A DNA stretch of 64,000 nucleotides, taken from positions 1,291,001 through 1,355,000 of the forward strand of contig JACSYO010001581.1 of NCBI GenBank assembly GCA_016806645.1, written 5' to 3'. Both the position numbers and the translations under genes were made by a program. The DNA comes from Ophiodon elongatus. Lineage: Eukaryota > Chordata > Actinopteri > Perciformes > Hexagrammidae. This document shows positions 49,211 through 61,380 of this stretch, in pieces. A model generated the notes under the pieces. It had not been told where the DNA came from and did not search any database. It was given only the letters and a program-made list of their open reading frames with translations. How positions within the stretch are numbered: the first letter of the stretch is position 1; every line of letters starts with the position of its first letter.

Positions 49211-49241
49211 ATGTTTATGTTCGTAATGGGAACATAAACAT
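49211..49241. repeat. 12-bp perfect palindrome with forkhead-like sites
   Basis: ATGTTTATGTTC and its exact complement GAACATAAACAT flank a 7-base loop. Each arm contains TGTTTAT/ATAAACA, the forkhead core. It lies in sequence that may itself be repetitive. Confidence 0.85.
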
Positions 49242-49269
49242 ATCAATGGACGTTAAAAATGAATAAGGC

Positions 49270-51400
49270 TATTGTTAGTACTCACAGCTGTGGAGGACTT
49301 CAGTGATGTGCAATGAGTGTAATGGCAGAGTGAGCACAGGTAGCTCGACAGGCAGGTAACCGTCCAATCGCTTCATTTGGGCCATTGAAATGGGCCATTG
49401 AAGATACCAGATTTTTTTTTGTCTGAGAATTTGATTTATTGATTGCTGTTCAGATGTAAAGTGAATTTCACAAATACAACAACATATATTTTTAAAGAAA
49501 ATGAGCAACCGTAGCTTGAACTACATCAAAACATCTCTGGCATATCGTATACGATGTTGCACTAGAGATGTCCTTAATTCATTGTTCAAACTTTATGATT
49601 TTTGGTTCTGCATAATCTGTAATTTATTGTTGATATATGTATGACTGGGAGGAAGTCGGGGTGAATGGATGCATCAAATAAAACATTATACGTGAACACG
49701 GGAGGCCGCTTTTCGTTTTCTGTTTCCAACTGTTAATTATTGCATGTGTGTCCCTAAACTAAGTTGTATTTATGCCTAAAGTGCAAACAAAACTTTAGCA
49801 CATCATAAAACTTTATTTATAGCTCTAAGAGCAGTTACAAACAGTGCATTTTGTCGTTTAATTTGGAGGATTTGTTCATTTTGACCTGCAGTATGTCACA
49901 TGACATATGCACCAGAGCAGACAATGCCACTGGAGGCTGAAGTGAAAACACAGAAACACAGATGTCATCAGCAGTGTATTTAGGATGAAAGATGCCTGAA
50001 AATGATCAAGCTGTACTGTGATCAAACAGGCAAATTAGTGTCTTGTTTAGGTATTCATGAAATAACCTTTGTTACATTAATATGGGTGGAGGACAACGTA
50101 TTAGGACAGCGATCAATGACAGCCCATTTCTCAAAGTCAGGGAAACAATGGCCTGACTGCAAATGAATGACTTCTCTCAGATTTACTATCCTCACAAAGC
50201 TTATTTTTTCCATTAGCACTCGGTGCTGCTGAAAGGCCATAACTGAATAAGGCTTCAGCTGAGAGACACCTGTCAGGCAGGCTAAGAAAGCAAACATTAC
50301 ACCTTTAACCATTCCTATGTGCAAACATACACACACCGACAGGCAAGCAAACACATGTGTGTGCAAACACCATTCAAAAGGTGAGAGGTAGAGCTCTGCC
50401 TGACACCCACAGCCCGGCTGCCTGAGAATGTTTTTAGGCTCCACTCCCTTGTTTGCTCTGCAGCTTATTCTTGTCTCTTCTGCGTGTGTTTTTTTTTGTC
50501 TCGCTGCTGTTTGTGCTGTAAGTGTGTGCCTACTAGGTGAGAGTGTGTGGGGATGTTTTTGTTCCACTGACATGAGTGTTTATTTTGGGGAATCCCTTGG
50601 TTTGTACACGTCAGGGGTTGACACCCTTAGTGACATTACTTATTTTTTTCTTCAGTCACAAGCAGTAAGTTTATCAAAACAAAACATGTGTGTTTGCCGG
50701 CAGAGTTGACGTCTGATAAGTAGAATGTGAATAGGTTTATTTTTTATTAGTATAGCAAAAAAAGCTATTCAGTAGCAACACAGCATGTTAATGTGCATAT
50801 AATCAAACCTGACTTCGGAAGGAAGCTACATATCAGGATTAAGAGAATAAAAGAATAACAAAAGCTACATAATACTGGACTGGTCTAAAGGTCACAACTT
50901 GCTCCAAACATCTAAAGGCCAAGTGTAAAGGCAAAATGTGTCTACACTTGCATGTCTATGTAATCTCGACCCGATGAATCCATTATGCCCCACAAACGGG
51001 GATAATGGAGCACACTTTTGGACGGCATCTTCAAAGACATTCATGGAGTTGCAATTGCCTCCGCACGCAAAAAGAGAATGAAAAAGGGAAGCTTGGGGGA
51101 GAAGTTCAAACCCTGCTTTACTTTAACACCTCTGCACACCTGGCCAGTTGGCCCTTTGATAAGCACCTGGAACACAGACTGGCCAATCACAGGGCAGCGG
51201 CAGCCAGGTCGGACCAGGGTCCCTCCACAAACCAACTGTGCTTGATAGACTCTCATGCAATCATTTCAGATTCTTTTCATTTTCAAGGTTCGTTTTGTTG
51301 ATTTCAAGCTCATCATGGTTAAAGGTTGTGCCTGGAACACGTGATATTTGAAATAATATAATTCATAACTTACAAAAACCTTGCCTGTAAAGTCCACCTT
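49270..51400. other. 3' flank with possible conserved block
   Basis: 51005-51290 is GC-balanced and non-repetitive in appearance, including TTTGATAAGCACCTGGAACA. The rest is AT-rich. A 172-codon open frame on the - strand at 50055-50573 has no recognisable domain. Confidence 0.35.
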
Positions 51401-51403
51401 CCA

Positions 51404-51405
<2 letters not shown>

Positions 51406-51447
<42 letters not shown>
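51406..51447. repeat. (CT)n microsatellite
   Basis: A pure CT run of about 42 bp; polypurine/polypyrimidine DNA able to form a triplex. Confidence 0.96.
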
Positions 51448-51449
<2 letters not shown>

Positions 51450-51450
<1 letters not shown>

Positions 51451-53335
51451 CAACGCAGTGTTCGGTTGTCTCTGAAATTGTCTCAAAATGATTCACTGAT
51501 TAAAGCATTCATAACTTTTACAAGATGTTTTGAAATGCTTTAGAAACAGGAGGTCTTAAAAAATCAACATTTGAATATATATTTTGTAGCCAAATCAAAT
51601 TGTTTACAGGGTCTTGAACCTTCCTTTCTTTATAATGCATTTAATACTTGACTTGCTCCTTTTCAGGGCTTGTACAAAGGCAGTAAAGTAGTCCATGAAT
51701 ATGAGATATGAGTTTACAGATAATTACAATTCCTCCTCTGCATTGTGGAGGTTGGCTTATGCCATTGCAGGTTAGACTCGTCTTTTTGATTCTTCACAGT
51801 ACACGTCGTTAGTACGCCCTCTGGCGTTTGAGGGAATTATACAACGAACCGTGCAGAGAGCATAAATACTTTTGTGTGTGCTTGGAGCTTGAGCGTGGCA
51901 TTGCAGTGCGAGCCTCCGCAGATGGCGCGAGTATAAATAAAGCTTTTGGGGGGGGCTCAACACCGTAGATCAGCTGCACACAGAACAGTGACCAATCTTT
52001 TCCTGCTAACTGGTGTTGTTAATGGTTGGTCCCCAGGGATACCAGTGTTGGTTTAGGCTCGGCTCTGCTTTGCTTGTGTCATTATAAATGGTGTCTCCAT
52101 ACCTTGGCCGTCTCATTAACTTCTTTCGACATTCTTTCATGTGCTTAATTTCAGCAACAGTAAATCTGTTTGGACAGATTGGTAAAACAAAAGTGACAAG
52201 ATGAACTGAACAATGGCAGTGTCTTGGTCTCTCTGGGTAAGCCACTCACGTTAGAGAGCTTTGTTGTTGGCAAATGAGCAGAATTAGCTTAAGAAGCAGA
52301 TGTCTCTTTACTGCTGCAGACACAACGGACATCACACTGAGCAAAACCTAGCAACAAAGCCCAACGGTGAGCACTCCATGGCTAGAATACTACTCACCAC
52401 TTAATCACAGGAGTCTCCTGGTGCAAAGTAGGGAAACAGTGCCCCACTCTGTCCACAATGAGCAAGACAAATGGGATGACTTGGTTCTCTGCAGGGCAGC
52501 GTGTCAGGGGCAATAAGGCTTAAAGACTCAAGCAGGAGTTGGGCAAAGGCAAAGACAGCATGTCTGCAACACCTTTGTGTGATATAAAAAGGATTATAAG
52601 GTTTCCCCATGATCAGTATACACAGATGCACGCACACAAAAATACAGACTGGCCTATTAATTGGAGCCATAGCTATTATGAGCACAACAGGGGTGCGAAA
52701 GGCTTTGTCCCCACAAAACTGGGTCATGATTGAAAACCACAAGAAGAGAGAATAGAGGACTCTGCTTACAAATTGGCCGTGGGGGTAGGTCCTCATGTTC
52801 TGCGACACAGTCACCTGCCCACCCTCTTTGCACATAGCTGTTTGGACGAGATTTCACACAGCTTGGATGAGACTACCTTAAACCTCCTTTTGTGTTTCTG
52901 TCAATAATCATGTTTGCACTCTCATGATCCTACGGCTTTAGCTCTGGTAAATTATTTGCTGCTGCACCTCTACCACCTACATGACTGACTGATGTCTGAC
53001 TTTTCTAGTACACAGGGATCAACACAGCAGTTACTGACATGTTTTCTTTTCTCTGCTGCCTTTCATCTTTTCATTCTGCCTCCCAGTGTTACAGCATTTA
53101 AGCAAACAATGTATGTTAAAAACAGTAGAGAGAAAAGCTTGGAAGTTCATACAAGGATACATATCAACAACATAAGCAACTTTATATTATAATCACACTT
53201 GGGAGTGACTGCATTTATAACACAGAATGATGCAGATATTTGGTTTAGGTTGTACCACCGAGCTTTAGCACAGCAGCATTTATATTTGAATCGCTTAATC
53301 AAATCAGATTTTGAAGTGGGCAAATTCAAGTAATT
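51450..53335. other. 3' flank, nothing recognised
   Basis: Contains GAGTATAAATAAAGC at about 51930, a TATA-like word with no downstream exon recognised. A 144-codon - strand open frame at 52401-52835 has no recognisable domain. Confidence 0.35.
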
Positions 53336-53339
53336 GTTA

Positions 53340-54028
53340 AAGAAACAACATTCTGAGTATGTTAGGAATACAACGTTCCAAAAACGTGAGGGATATAACG
53401 TTACAAAAAAACATTTTGAAAATAATTTTCTGAGAACATTTTGAAAACAACGTTTTGCGAACGTTAAAACAGCATTCAGAGAAAGTTAGGAATATCACTT
53501 TCTGTAAACGTTAGGAATACAACGTTCCAAGAACATTTCAAATACAATCATAGCAAACGTTATGAAAACAATGTCCTAAGAATGTTAGGAATATGACGTT
53601 TTCTGAAAACGATAGGAGTATAATTAGTGTGATGGCTGGCTTTTCCCACCTTTACCTGCTCTCCCAGCCCTATGAGTACCCTGGGCCTTCACAATTAGTA
53701 ATATAATGTTCTGAGAACGTTATGGAATGCAAGGTTCTGAGAACATTAGGAAAAAAAGTGCTCCGATAACATTTGGAAAATAACATTCCGGTAACTTTAG
53801 GATTATAACTTTAGGAATATAATGATCAGACAACATCAGGAATATAACGTTCCAAGAATGATTGGAATGTAATGTTCTGAAAAAGTTCGAAGAATGTTCA
53901 GAAAACAACGTTCCGAGAACATTAGGATTATAATGTTTAGGAATATAACGTTGTGATAACGTTAAGAATACAACGTTCGTAGGACTTTAGGAAAAGAACA
54001 TTCATAGAACTTTAGGAATAGAACGCTG
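53340..54028. repeat. Degenerate minisatellite rich in TTCnnnGAA motifs
   Basis: About 22-25-base diverged units of the type GTTAGGAATACAACGTTCCA. A unique insert of about 70 bp sits at 53628-53697. The STAT-type motif TTCnnnGAA occurs at least nine times (53428, 53475, 53525, 53709, 53735, 53850, 53886, 53911, 54001). The right edge runs into a Tc1-like transposon remnant. Confidence 0.85.
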
Positions 54029-54029
54029 A

Positions 54030-54537
54030 ATGACTTGAAGGGTTTTTTCTTTACCGTGGGAAGAATCCAACACATACTCTTCCGTGGTCGTCCAGGCCCT
54101 TTGTGTTGCCGGGCTCGCCAGAGCATTCTTTTCTTCTTAGAATAAACCAAACTGTTGATTTGGCCACTCTTGATGTTCCCACCATCTCTCAGGTTTGCAT
54201 ATTTATTTTCTTGCAGCCTAAGTTTGGCCTGTTTCATTTGTATTGTGAGCTCCTTTGACCACATGCTGTGGGTTCCCTACAACAGCTTCCTCATGGAAAT
54301 GCCAAACTTGGAATAAACTCCAGACCTATTATCTGCTTAATTGATTAAGAAATAACGAAGGAATAGCAACAACCTGTACATGAAACAGCATTGAGTCAAC
54401 TGTTCAATTATTGTTGGTCCCTTAAAGAGCTGTAATTCCTACACCCCTCCTTCAAATTAAAGCTGAGAGTCTGCACTTTTCACCCATATTCATTATATAA
54501 CCAAACACCAGCCAAACATTTATGGACTGAACTGTAT
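54030..54537 (-). mobile_element. Truncated Tc1-like transposon (5' end, transposase N-terminus)
   Basis: On the - strand a terminal sequence reads ACAGTTCAGTCCATAAATGT, like the TACAGTTAGGTCCATAAATA ends of teleost Tc1-like elements. It is followed by the typical TTAATTGATTAAG...CATGAGGAAGC leader and then a decayed transposase start MWSKELTIQMKQAKLRLQEN with GPGRPRK at 54085-54105, the GRPRK linker motif of Tc1 transposases. The frame is disrupted relative to intact family members and the catalytic DDE part is absent. The element stops at the minisatellite. Confidence 0.85.
54084..54264 (-). pseudogene. Tc1-like transposase remnant
   Basis: The open segment starts MWSKELTIQMKQAKLRLQEN and contains SLVYSKKKRMLWRARQHK and GPGRPRK. 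These align with the N-terminal paired-type DNA-binding domain and GRPRK motif of teleost Tc1-like transposases. Parts of the helix-turn-helix region are shortened or altered, the catalytic domain is missing, and the downstream sequence becomes minisatellite. It cannot encode an active enzyme. Confidence 0.75.
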
Positions 54538-54539
54538 GT

Positions 54540-55380
54540 TTTGCACATGAAAAACTACTGAAAGTATTATCATTATGGAGGTATTTTTGGTATTAAGCTT
54601 GATAACTAATCGTTCAGACATACAAGACAGGAAGGGATGAGAAATGGTTGTCTGTGTTAGATAAAGCAGTTTTTTCCTGGCTAGCATGGCCGTGTCAGTC
54701 AAAGTTGAGTTTCTTTACCGGTCTGTTTGAAAAAACAAAAAATATAGACCTATTTAACAAAACTATCAGCAGACTACAAAGTTATTTAACAAGCAAAGAA
54801 AGTGACATGATGATGTTGCAAAGTGTGCAATGGCGGGAATCGATGGGGCCGCCCAAATTATTATCTTTTATTAATGCCAGAAATGTTGCCAGAAGATAAA
54901 GTGAGTTGTCAATGTGCAATCATTCATTGATGACACCGTTTTTCCATGTGATCAAGTTGTTTGTAGTATTGTAGACATAATTTCTACAAACATAGATGAA
55001 CTAGTCTACTCACAAACAAAACTTATCCAAGGCTTACACAGATAGATGGAATAAAATGAAACAAGTAACTAACTATCATGTTATTCTAAACAACCAATGG
55101 GAAAACATATCTCTAAAATAACAGGAATAGGCTGCGTATTACATGTAAGAGGTGCTAAAAACAGGGAAATGAAACTGAATGAATGCATGTAATATTACAG
55201 TAGGAAATGGGAAACAACAGGTTTCCCCTGTTCAAGCCCAGGTGTTTATTTATCAGACTATCTACCCGGCTTTTGTCACGCCATGAGAAGGACACTTTAC
55301 TTCCTCCTTTACTCCCAGCAGTCAGAATTCCTACGGCCAATAGAAGGCTTTGTCTTCCTACACGAGTAGTGTAAGGGATT
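54540..55380. other. 3' flank, nothing recognised
   Basis: AT-rich, no exon or repeat identified. Confidence 0.35.
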
Positions 55381-55384
55381 CAAA

Positions 55385-55515
55385 ATAGTAATATATCATG
55401 TTAAGCAGCAAATTACTTTTGATGCTCAGTAATGAGTAAAGTAACATTATCACTTTTTAAAGGAGTAAATAGTAACTTATTACTATTCCAAAGTAACTCG
55501 CCAAACAGTTTCTAA
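55385..55515 (+). mobile_element. Fragment of a GTAAC/GTTAC-type non-autonomous transposon
   Basis: AATTACTTTTGATGCTCAGT, AATGAGTAAAGTAACATTAT and CCAAAGTAACTCGCCAAACA resemble the terminal part of the CAGTGTTGGG-type teleost element seen at 4139-4833. Only one end is preserved. Confidence 0.5.
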
Positions 55516-55519
55516 AACA

Positions 55520-56490
55520 CTAGAACCCTTCCTCAGAATTAAATTTTAAAGAGAAAATGTAACTACATTTTAAAAAAATAAATAAAAGGGAGTAAGATGT
55601 GACTTTGAAGAAACAACAATCATCACTAAGCAACTAAGACTGTAACACAATTTAAAATACTTGTTGAAGTTTAAACTGGCATTATTTGCACTATTGTCTT
55701 GACCGTCTTTTTTTATTCTAACACTGCGAATGCCCAAGTCAAACATTTTAAGACCTAAAGATAGGTGTGTTACTGAGATGTTTAACAAAGTTCAAAATAG
55801 AATCTGGCTACCGGATGTGTTTCAGCTGCATTTTTCCGTTGTCCATCTCATGCGTCTGATGTAAAGTACACGTTTAATACATCTGTCTACACTGGCCATG
55901 TTACAGCTCATGTTTCATTTGTACTTAACACCCATAATTGCATCCCAAGTCGTTTCAAATCTATTATCTTCAGACTTATGCCTACACTGATTGCATGCGA
56001 AGTACGGACTCTCTCGGAATAACGGACTGCTTGTATGTTGAAACATCCAAGGCATACAATAAGTGACATGGTAAAAAGGGTTCACAGGACAAACAACAGA
56101 TTTTTTTTTTATTTAGGAATGAGGAATTATTCGAGCAATGGCAACCATACTATTTCAGCCTATGGGACAAATGCCCTGAATTCAAATTGGGCCCCCATGA
56201 GGTGACCAAAACCTGCAGGCCACAAAGACATTTTGGAATGCTCTGTTAACCTCAGGACTGGTGTTAGATGTAGTACCACAGGCATAATGTTGGGCAAGAA
56301 ATGCTACAGGCCACCCAAATACATACAATACCGTAATTCAAGAAACTTACACTCAAGCCTACAGTCCTGGTAGCCTGCTGGTTAGGATGCCTACCAGTCA
56401 CTATAATGACAATGACCCCAAATTAGATTCTGGTCAGAGTCCTCGGTTGCATGTCACTCACTCTCTCTCTAACCTAATTTCTTGTAAGTT
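55520..56490. other. 3' flank, nothing recognised
   Basis: AT-rich, no exon or named repeat identified. Confidence 0.35.
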
Positions 56491-56492
56491 CT

Positions 56493-56613
56493 GTAAATGG
56501 TAAATGGACTGTACTTGTATAGCTCTTTTCTAGTCTTCTGACCACTCAAAGCTCTTTAACACTACATGACATCATTCACACACTGATGGGAGGGGCTACC
56601 ATGAAAGGTGAAG
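56493..56613 (-). mobile_element. 5'-truncated teleost SINE
   Basis: AAATGGTAAATGGACTGTAC then TTTTCTAGTCTTCTGACCAC, CAAAGCTCTTTAACACTACA and CTGATGGGAGGGGCTACCAT are the reverse complement of the tail half of the SINE at 35600-35899. The tRNA-like head is missing, as expected from incomplete reverse transcription. Confidence 0.85.
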
Positions 56614-56619
56614 ACCATT

Positions 56620-59600
56620 TCTTTCCAACAATATGAAATACAGTGCATATGACTGACTATTGTGCAATTTACGAAAATCGAAATAAAATGGCATCATGGA
56701 CAGAAGCAGCTTAAGGCTGCACCAGATTATACAACAGGTCCTGAAGATCGTTACCGAGATCTAAGGAAGGTTTATGATGCACAATGTCACGTTACACAAC
56801 TCATGACCCCAAGCTCATCGCCAAAGGGGTCATTGAAGGGACAAATGGGGGGGGGATAACACCCCATATCGAGTCAAGCGTGTGCTTGTGTTCTCCAACT
56901 AGCTTATTTCCCCAACACAAATAATACCTGTCAATATCAGTTATTCTTTATCGCCTATGGATGAGGACCAAAAGATTAAGGAAAGAGGCTGTGCAAGGAA
57001 ACAATAATCGTGTAAGCTTAACATGGTTACTAATAACTGACCTTTGGTTGACCCTCTCATCTACTCTGCCCTTGACTATATTACTTTCTCTTGTGACTTT
57101 AATAGTGTTGCGCTTGTACATCTAAACTGAACTGATAATGGAGCTTTAACAGGACATGTTGTCAAAGATGGCCACTTCCATTCATTACGGACGCTCTGAC
57201 TAAAACCAAATTACCACTAAACAACTTTTAAAGTTGTAGATTGCTACGCAACTTGCTGCCTTGTAATCAGGAGTCTTGAAGTCCTTGTGGTTTACTTTTA
57301 ACACAACATGACTGACCGGCGTCAGGGGGTCACACACTATACGATCCTTCATCTGGAATCCCAGAAGAGGTCTCCAAACTGCGTTTTGTCACGAAAACAA
57401 ACGCAAGAAGTCTTGTTTGATGATGTAGTCGTAGGCACACGTGCTCACATGAAAGTCTGTTCCCACACGTCTTTACTATTTCCCCATATGTAGATCAGTC
57501 ACTGTGTTATGTGTATTCATGCAAACACCCAATATCTTAGGCGCAGCAACAACGACTTTGGTCCGTGTTGCAAAGGCAACATGTAGCACACCCAGGTGGG
57601 CTCCAGGCGAGGCGAGTTCCCTCTGATCTGGGGCCTTTGTGCATGAGCTACAAGGACTTTAAAAACAGCTGCCTGCTGGTGGAGGAAACAAAGCGAGCAA
57701 AGTGAGCGCAGCGAGACAGAACAAAACGGTCAAGTTGCGGCCCGGAAAAAAAAAACAATGAGCCGAAAGACGTTTAAAATTCTGAGCTGAGGGAACCAGC
57801 AGAGACGTGTGATCATTCTCTCTGGTTTTATCTCTACAAGCATCACATTACACATCTTCATCGGCCTTCATCTACCTCACTGGGTTAGTGATCAGTTAGA
57901 TGTGCTTTAAGGCTCTGGGTGAAGCTAGTCAGTGGATCTTGAGTTGAGATGTTTTGTCAAACTACTGTTTCCGAGGTCAGGAACGACCTTTCATGCTCAA
58001 CGTTGAAAATGATTTCCACCACATCTAACTGAATATTTGTCCCATCCACATCACAGTCGGCGAAACAGGGCAGATATAAAGCAGTGTCATTTGTCACAGG
58101 AAGAACCTGTGTCCTTTCATAAAAGTAGCATCACAAAGTGCACACACTAATGCACACTCGCTAAGCCCTGCGTTTATTGCACCACACAAAATAAAAGACT
58201 GTCGGTTTTGTTGAGCACATTTAGAGAAAGTTACCAACAAAGTCAGCTGGGAGAGCAAATATAAAAAGAGATGGGCTTTTGGAATTGAAGAAACAAAGCA
58301 ACTTCAAGTGGCACCTGTTATGGGAGGAGGATTGTAAGGGACAAAGGCAGAGCATTATGTGGCTGTTATGAAGAGCGGGCCAGCTTGTTTGCTTTAGAGG
58401 TGTTGTCTGGTTGCCCCAGTGGCTACGCATCGCAGGGACGCCCGCGGCCTTTGTTTTCTGACACGAACAGGGAGTGTTGCGAGCCGGGGACACTGATGCG
58501 TGACATCCTAGTACACCTGTAGCCCTGAGAGACTCTCTGAAGGACACATGCAACATCAGCCTTATGCCTTTTAGAATGAATACGTGTGGTTGGGACTGAA
58601 CATGGTTTACCATACTGTAAAAGTTCTCAACAACATCGCTTCAAATGAGTCAGGAAACATGAAGAGTCTGAATCCCTAGGTTAGCCAAATGTATGTGCAA
58701 GACAAGGGCAATGGTAAAAAAAATCTGGTAATGTTAAATATCAGGACTACCCCAGTCTTGTTCATTTTCTGAGTAAAACTACTAATGTGTTTCTCTTCAT
58801 CACCGTTAAACAGGTAGGAAGTATTTAGGTTAAAAAGTTTTAGAACACAAATAGTTTCAATGGCATCTAAGAATATAAATGGTCAAAAGCATATATGCTT
58901 AATCGGATTTATGAAAATAAAAAAATATATTTTTTATTAGCGATGTTTTTTTTTTTTTATGATTAACTAATTCCTCAGTCTATAAAATAGAGTATTGTTA
59001 AAATAACAATTTACAATTTCCCTGAGCTCAGGAGGACTTCCTCAAATGTCTTTTTTTGTCTCCTCAACAATTCAAAACCCGGAGATTTTCAGCTTACACT
59101 TTCATAAGAAAGGAAGAAGCAGAGAATCCTCACATTGGAGGAGCTCAAACCAAAGAATGTTTGGCTTTTCTGCTTGATAATCAACTTAATTTTCTTTTAA
59201 TCTACTAATCAAATAATCAGGTAATTGTTGGAGATCAAATTGAACATATATGTATTTAAATATATAATTCATAACAAAATGCATGTCACATGTGAGTTAG
59301 AGCCAGAGGTATTCATTTGTTCCAGCTTTCCTCTCTATATCTACACCATTATCAGATAGAATCACATGTTCTCGCAACAATTTGGCCACAAAGTTGACAA
59401 ATTGAAATGGATCTTATCAATCTAAATCTGTGTTGACAGCGCTAAGTTGAGGGTGAGCAGCACGCCACCCAAATACACATGTGGGCTAGAGGGGGAATTC
59501 ATAGAGCACAGCAGCGAGTTGTATTGATGCCCATCTGTCCACACCTCTATGTGAACCTGCCAGGTCGCCAACAATAAAACAGGATTAAGTCATACTTCAA

Positions 59601-61330
59601 ACAGAGGGGGAGGCACATTCGTGTGCACACTTAGGACTTGTATTCAACACTTATTAACCCTTTTTGAAGTTTGAGCTGGTGCATTCAGCCGGCTCTCCAT
59701 TATGAATCGGAAAAGCAGCTGAGCACAGAGAAAGTGGAATCAACTTGTTCAAACAGAGATGGGTTGAAGTGTCATTCCCACGGCAAGGTGTGCCAGCGAG
59801 CTTTGAAAGAGTGATGAGTCAGGGCAAGCTCTCTGTATGTTGCCACAGAATTAAACACTGAATGTGTCCTGTTTGATTTTAGGAGCTCCTGTTCTTAAAT
59901 AGCCTTGTCTGTCAGCACTAACATATTCCACTAAGAGGCCAGAACAAAGAACTTTCCCGTCATTACTCTGCTGGGATTTTCCTCAACGCTTTGAATGTGT
60001 GTGGTGAGAATAGGTGTGAGATAGTTGGAACGGGGAGGATAATAAAAAAACATTTTAAGAAAAACAACCATAGAAGCCCAGTGCTCTGTCCAGCCCCACA
60101 TCTGTCGAGGGCATCCATTTAGTTCTCGTGACATTTTTTAAGGATTTTACATTCATCAGCAAACCTCTTATTTTGACTCACAATGTCCCAACACTTATGA
60201 TATTTACACAGGCCTGGACCACCAACAGCACAGTGCTTTCACTCTCCCCATTTCTCAACACTTTACCTTGCATATCTACAAGTCCTTAACTCCAACCCCA
60301 ACTTTCTGAGAAGTAGCTTTCTGACAGCTTTTAAAACCTCACCTTTTACCCTCACTTTGCAAAAAGAAAGGCAATTCATCATTTGGAAAAGAGAAAAGCG
60401 GAGCATTTAGTGGGAGATGAGTGAGAAGTACCATGTTTGATCTGCTGAAATATTTACAGAAGGATTCCCAAATGTAGGAGTGCTAAAGCGTTTCTGAGGG
60501 AGTTTCCCCACATCTGCTCAGTGTGTCAGCCCAAACTCCTGGGATCATAACTGCACTCTAAACATTTATATTATTCGTCTTCTTCAAAATCCAATGCAAG
60601 CCTACAGCCAGCATAATTATTAATGACATTGTGTAACGTTCACCGCCACTGTTAAATCTATTTATTTCTGCATGGCAAGTACGGTATTGTGTGAGGAAGT
60701 TAGATCATGCTGATGGCAAATAGCGTATGAATAATACACGCTAACACACTTGTCTCAGGCTAGAGAAGGATGGTGGTTATTTATTAAAACAAAGCCGATC
60801 GTTGGTCTGCGACAGAATGTCAGATACACTACACACCCATCCACCCAACCACCCAACCCTTACTTTACGCCTCTCTACAGGGCACGGTGCTTCCTGCATT
60901 GACACCGAATGTTGGTATTGGACGCGTTTCTTGAGCTGCAGAATTATCCGATATGAATGGAATTCCTGAGATAAAGTGCTGTCCAAGGCAATGAGATTTA
61001 CTGATGCAACATAATACTCTCAGATGTCTTCTGGCAATATGCATCTTCCCACACTTTGCTTTAGCAAATCACATTCACCTCTTATCTCAGAAGATTGACT
61101 ATTTGCCAAAATACCCTAACCCATATTGCCAAACCACTTGAGCCCGGCTATATTTTTGCTGCAAGGCCATGTCATCCGGCCACGTTGACCAATGAGGCTG
61201 CTGTTGTGAAAACTTTCAATAGCTGTGAAATCCTGTTTGTGTAATACAAACCAGCGTGCATTTTTCTTTTGCATCTGATAAACCATTAAACACATTATAA
61301 TGTATATGTAAATGTCTGTAAAGAAACAGT
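56620..61330. other. 3' flank, nothing firmly recognised
   Basis: Includes GC-balanced stretches at 57590-57760 and 58370-58560 without splice-flanked open frames. The rest is AT-rich. No gene or named repeat is supported. Confidence 0.35.
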
Positions 61331-61333
61331 TTT

Positions 61334-61380
61334 ACCAATACAGGCGTGCTGTATTGGTCCCTAACCCTAACCTAACCCTG
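61334..61380. repeat. Perfect 10-bp hairpin abutting a telomere-like tract
   Basis: ACCAATACAG (61334-61343) and CTGTATTGGT (61349-61358) are exact complements around GCGTG. CCCTAACCCTAACCTAACCC follows at once (61359-61378), about three near-perfect copies of the vertebrate telomere repeat complement. Confidence 0.85.

Noticed and set aside
50055..50573. 172-codon open frame on the - strand, the longest after the last tbx4 exon
   Set aside because: No recognisable domain, a cysteine/valine-rich stretch from CACA-type sequence, and no splice or promoter context. Treated as chance.
51925..51945. TATA-box promoter at TATAAATA
   Set aside because: No downstream exon, donor or CpG signal supports a transcript here.
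52401..52835. 144-codon open frame on the - strand
   Set aside because: No family resemblance, and no supporting gene structure was seen.
58221..58613. 130-codon open frame on the - strand
   Set aside because: No recognisable family or exon boundaries.
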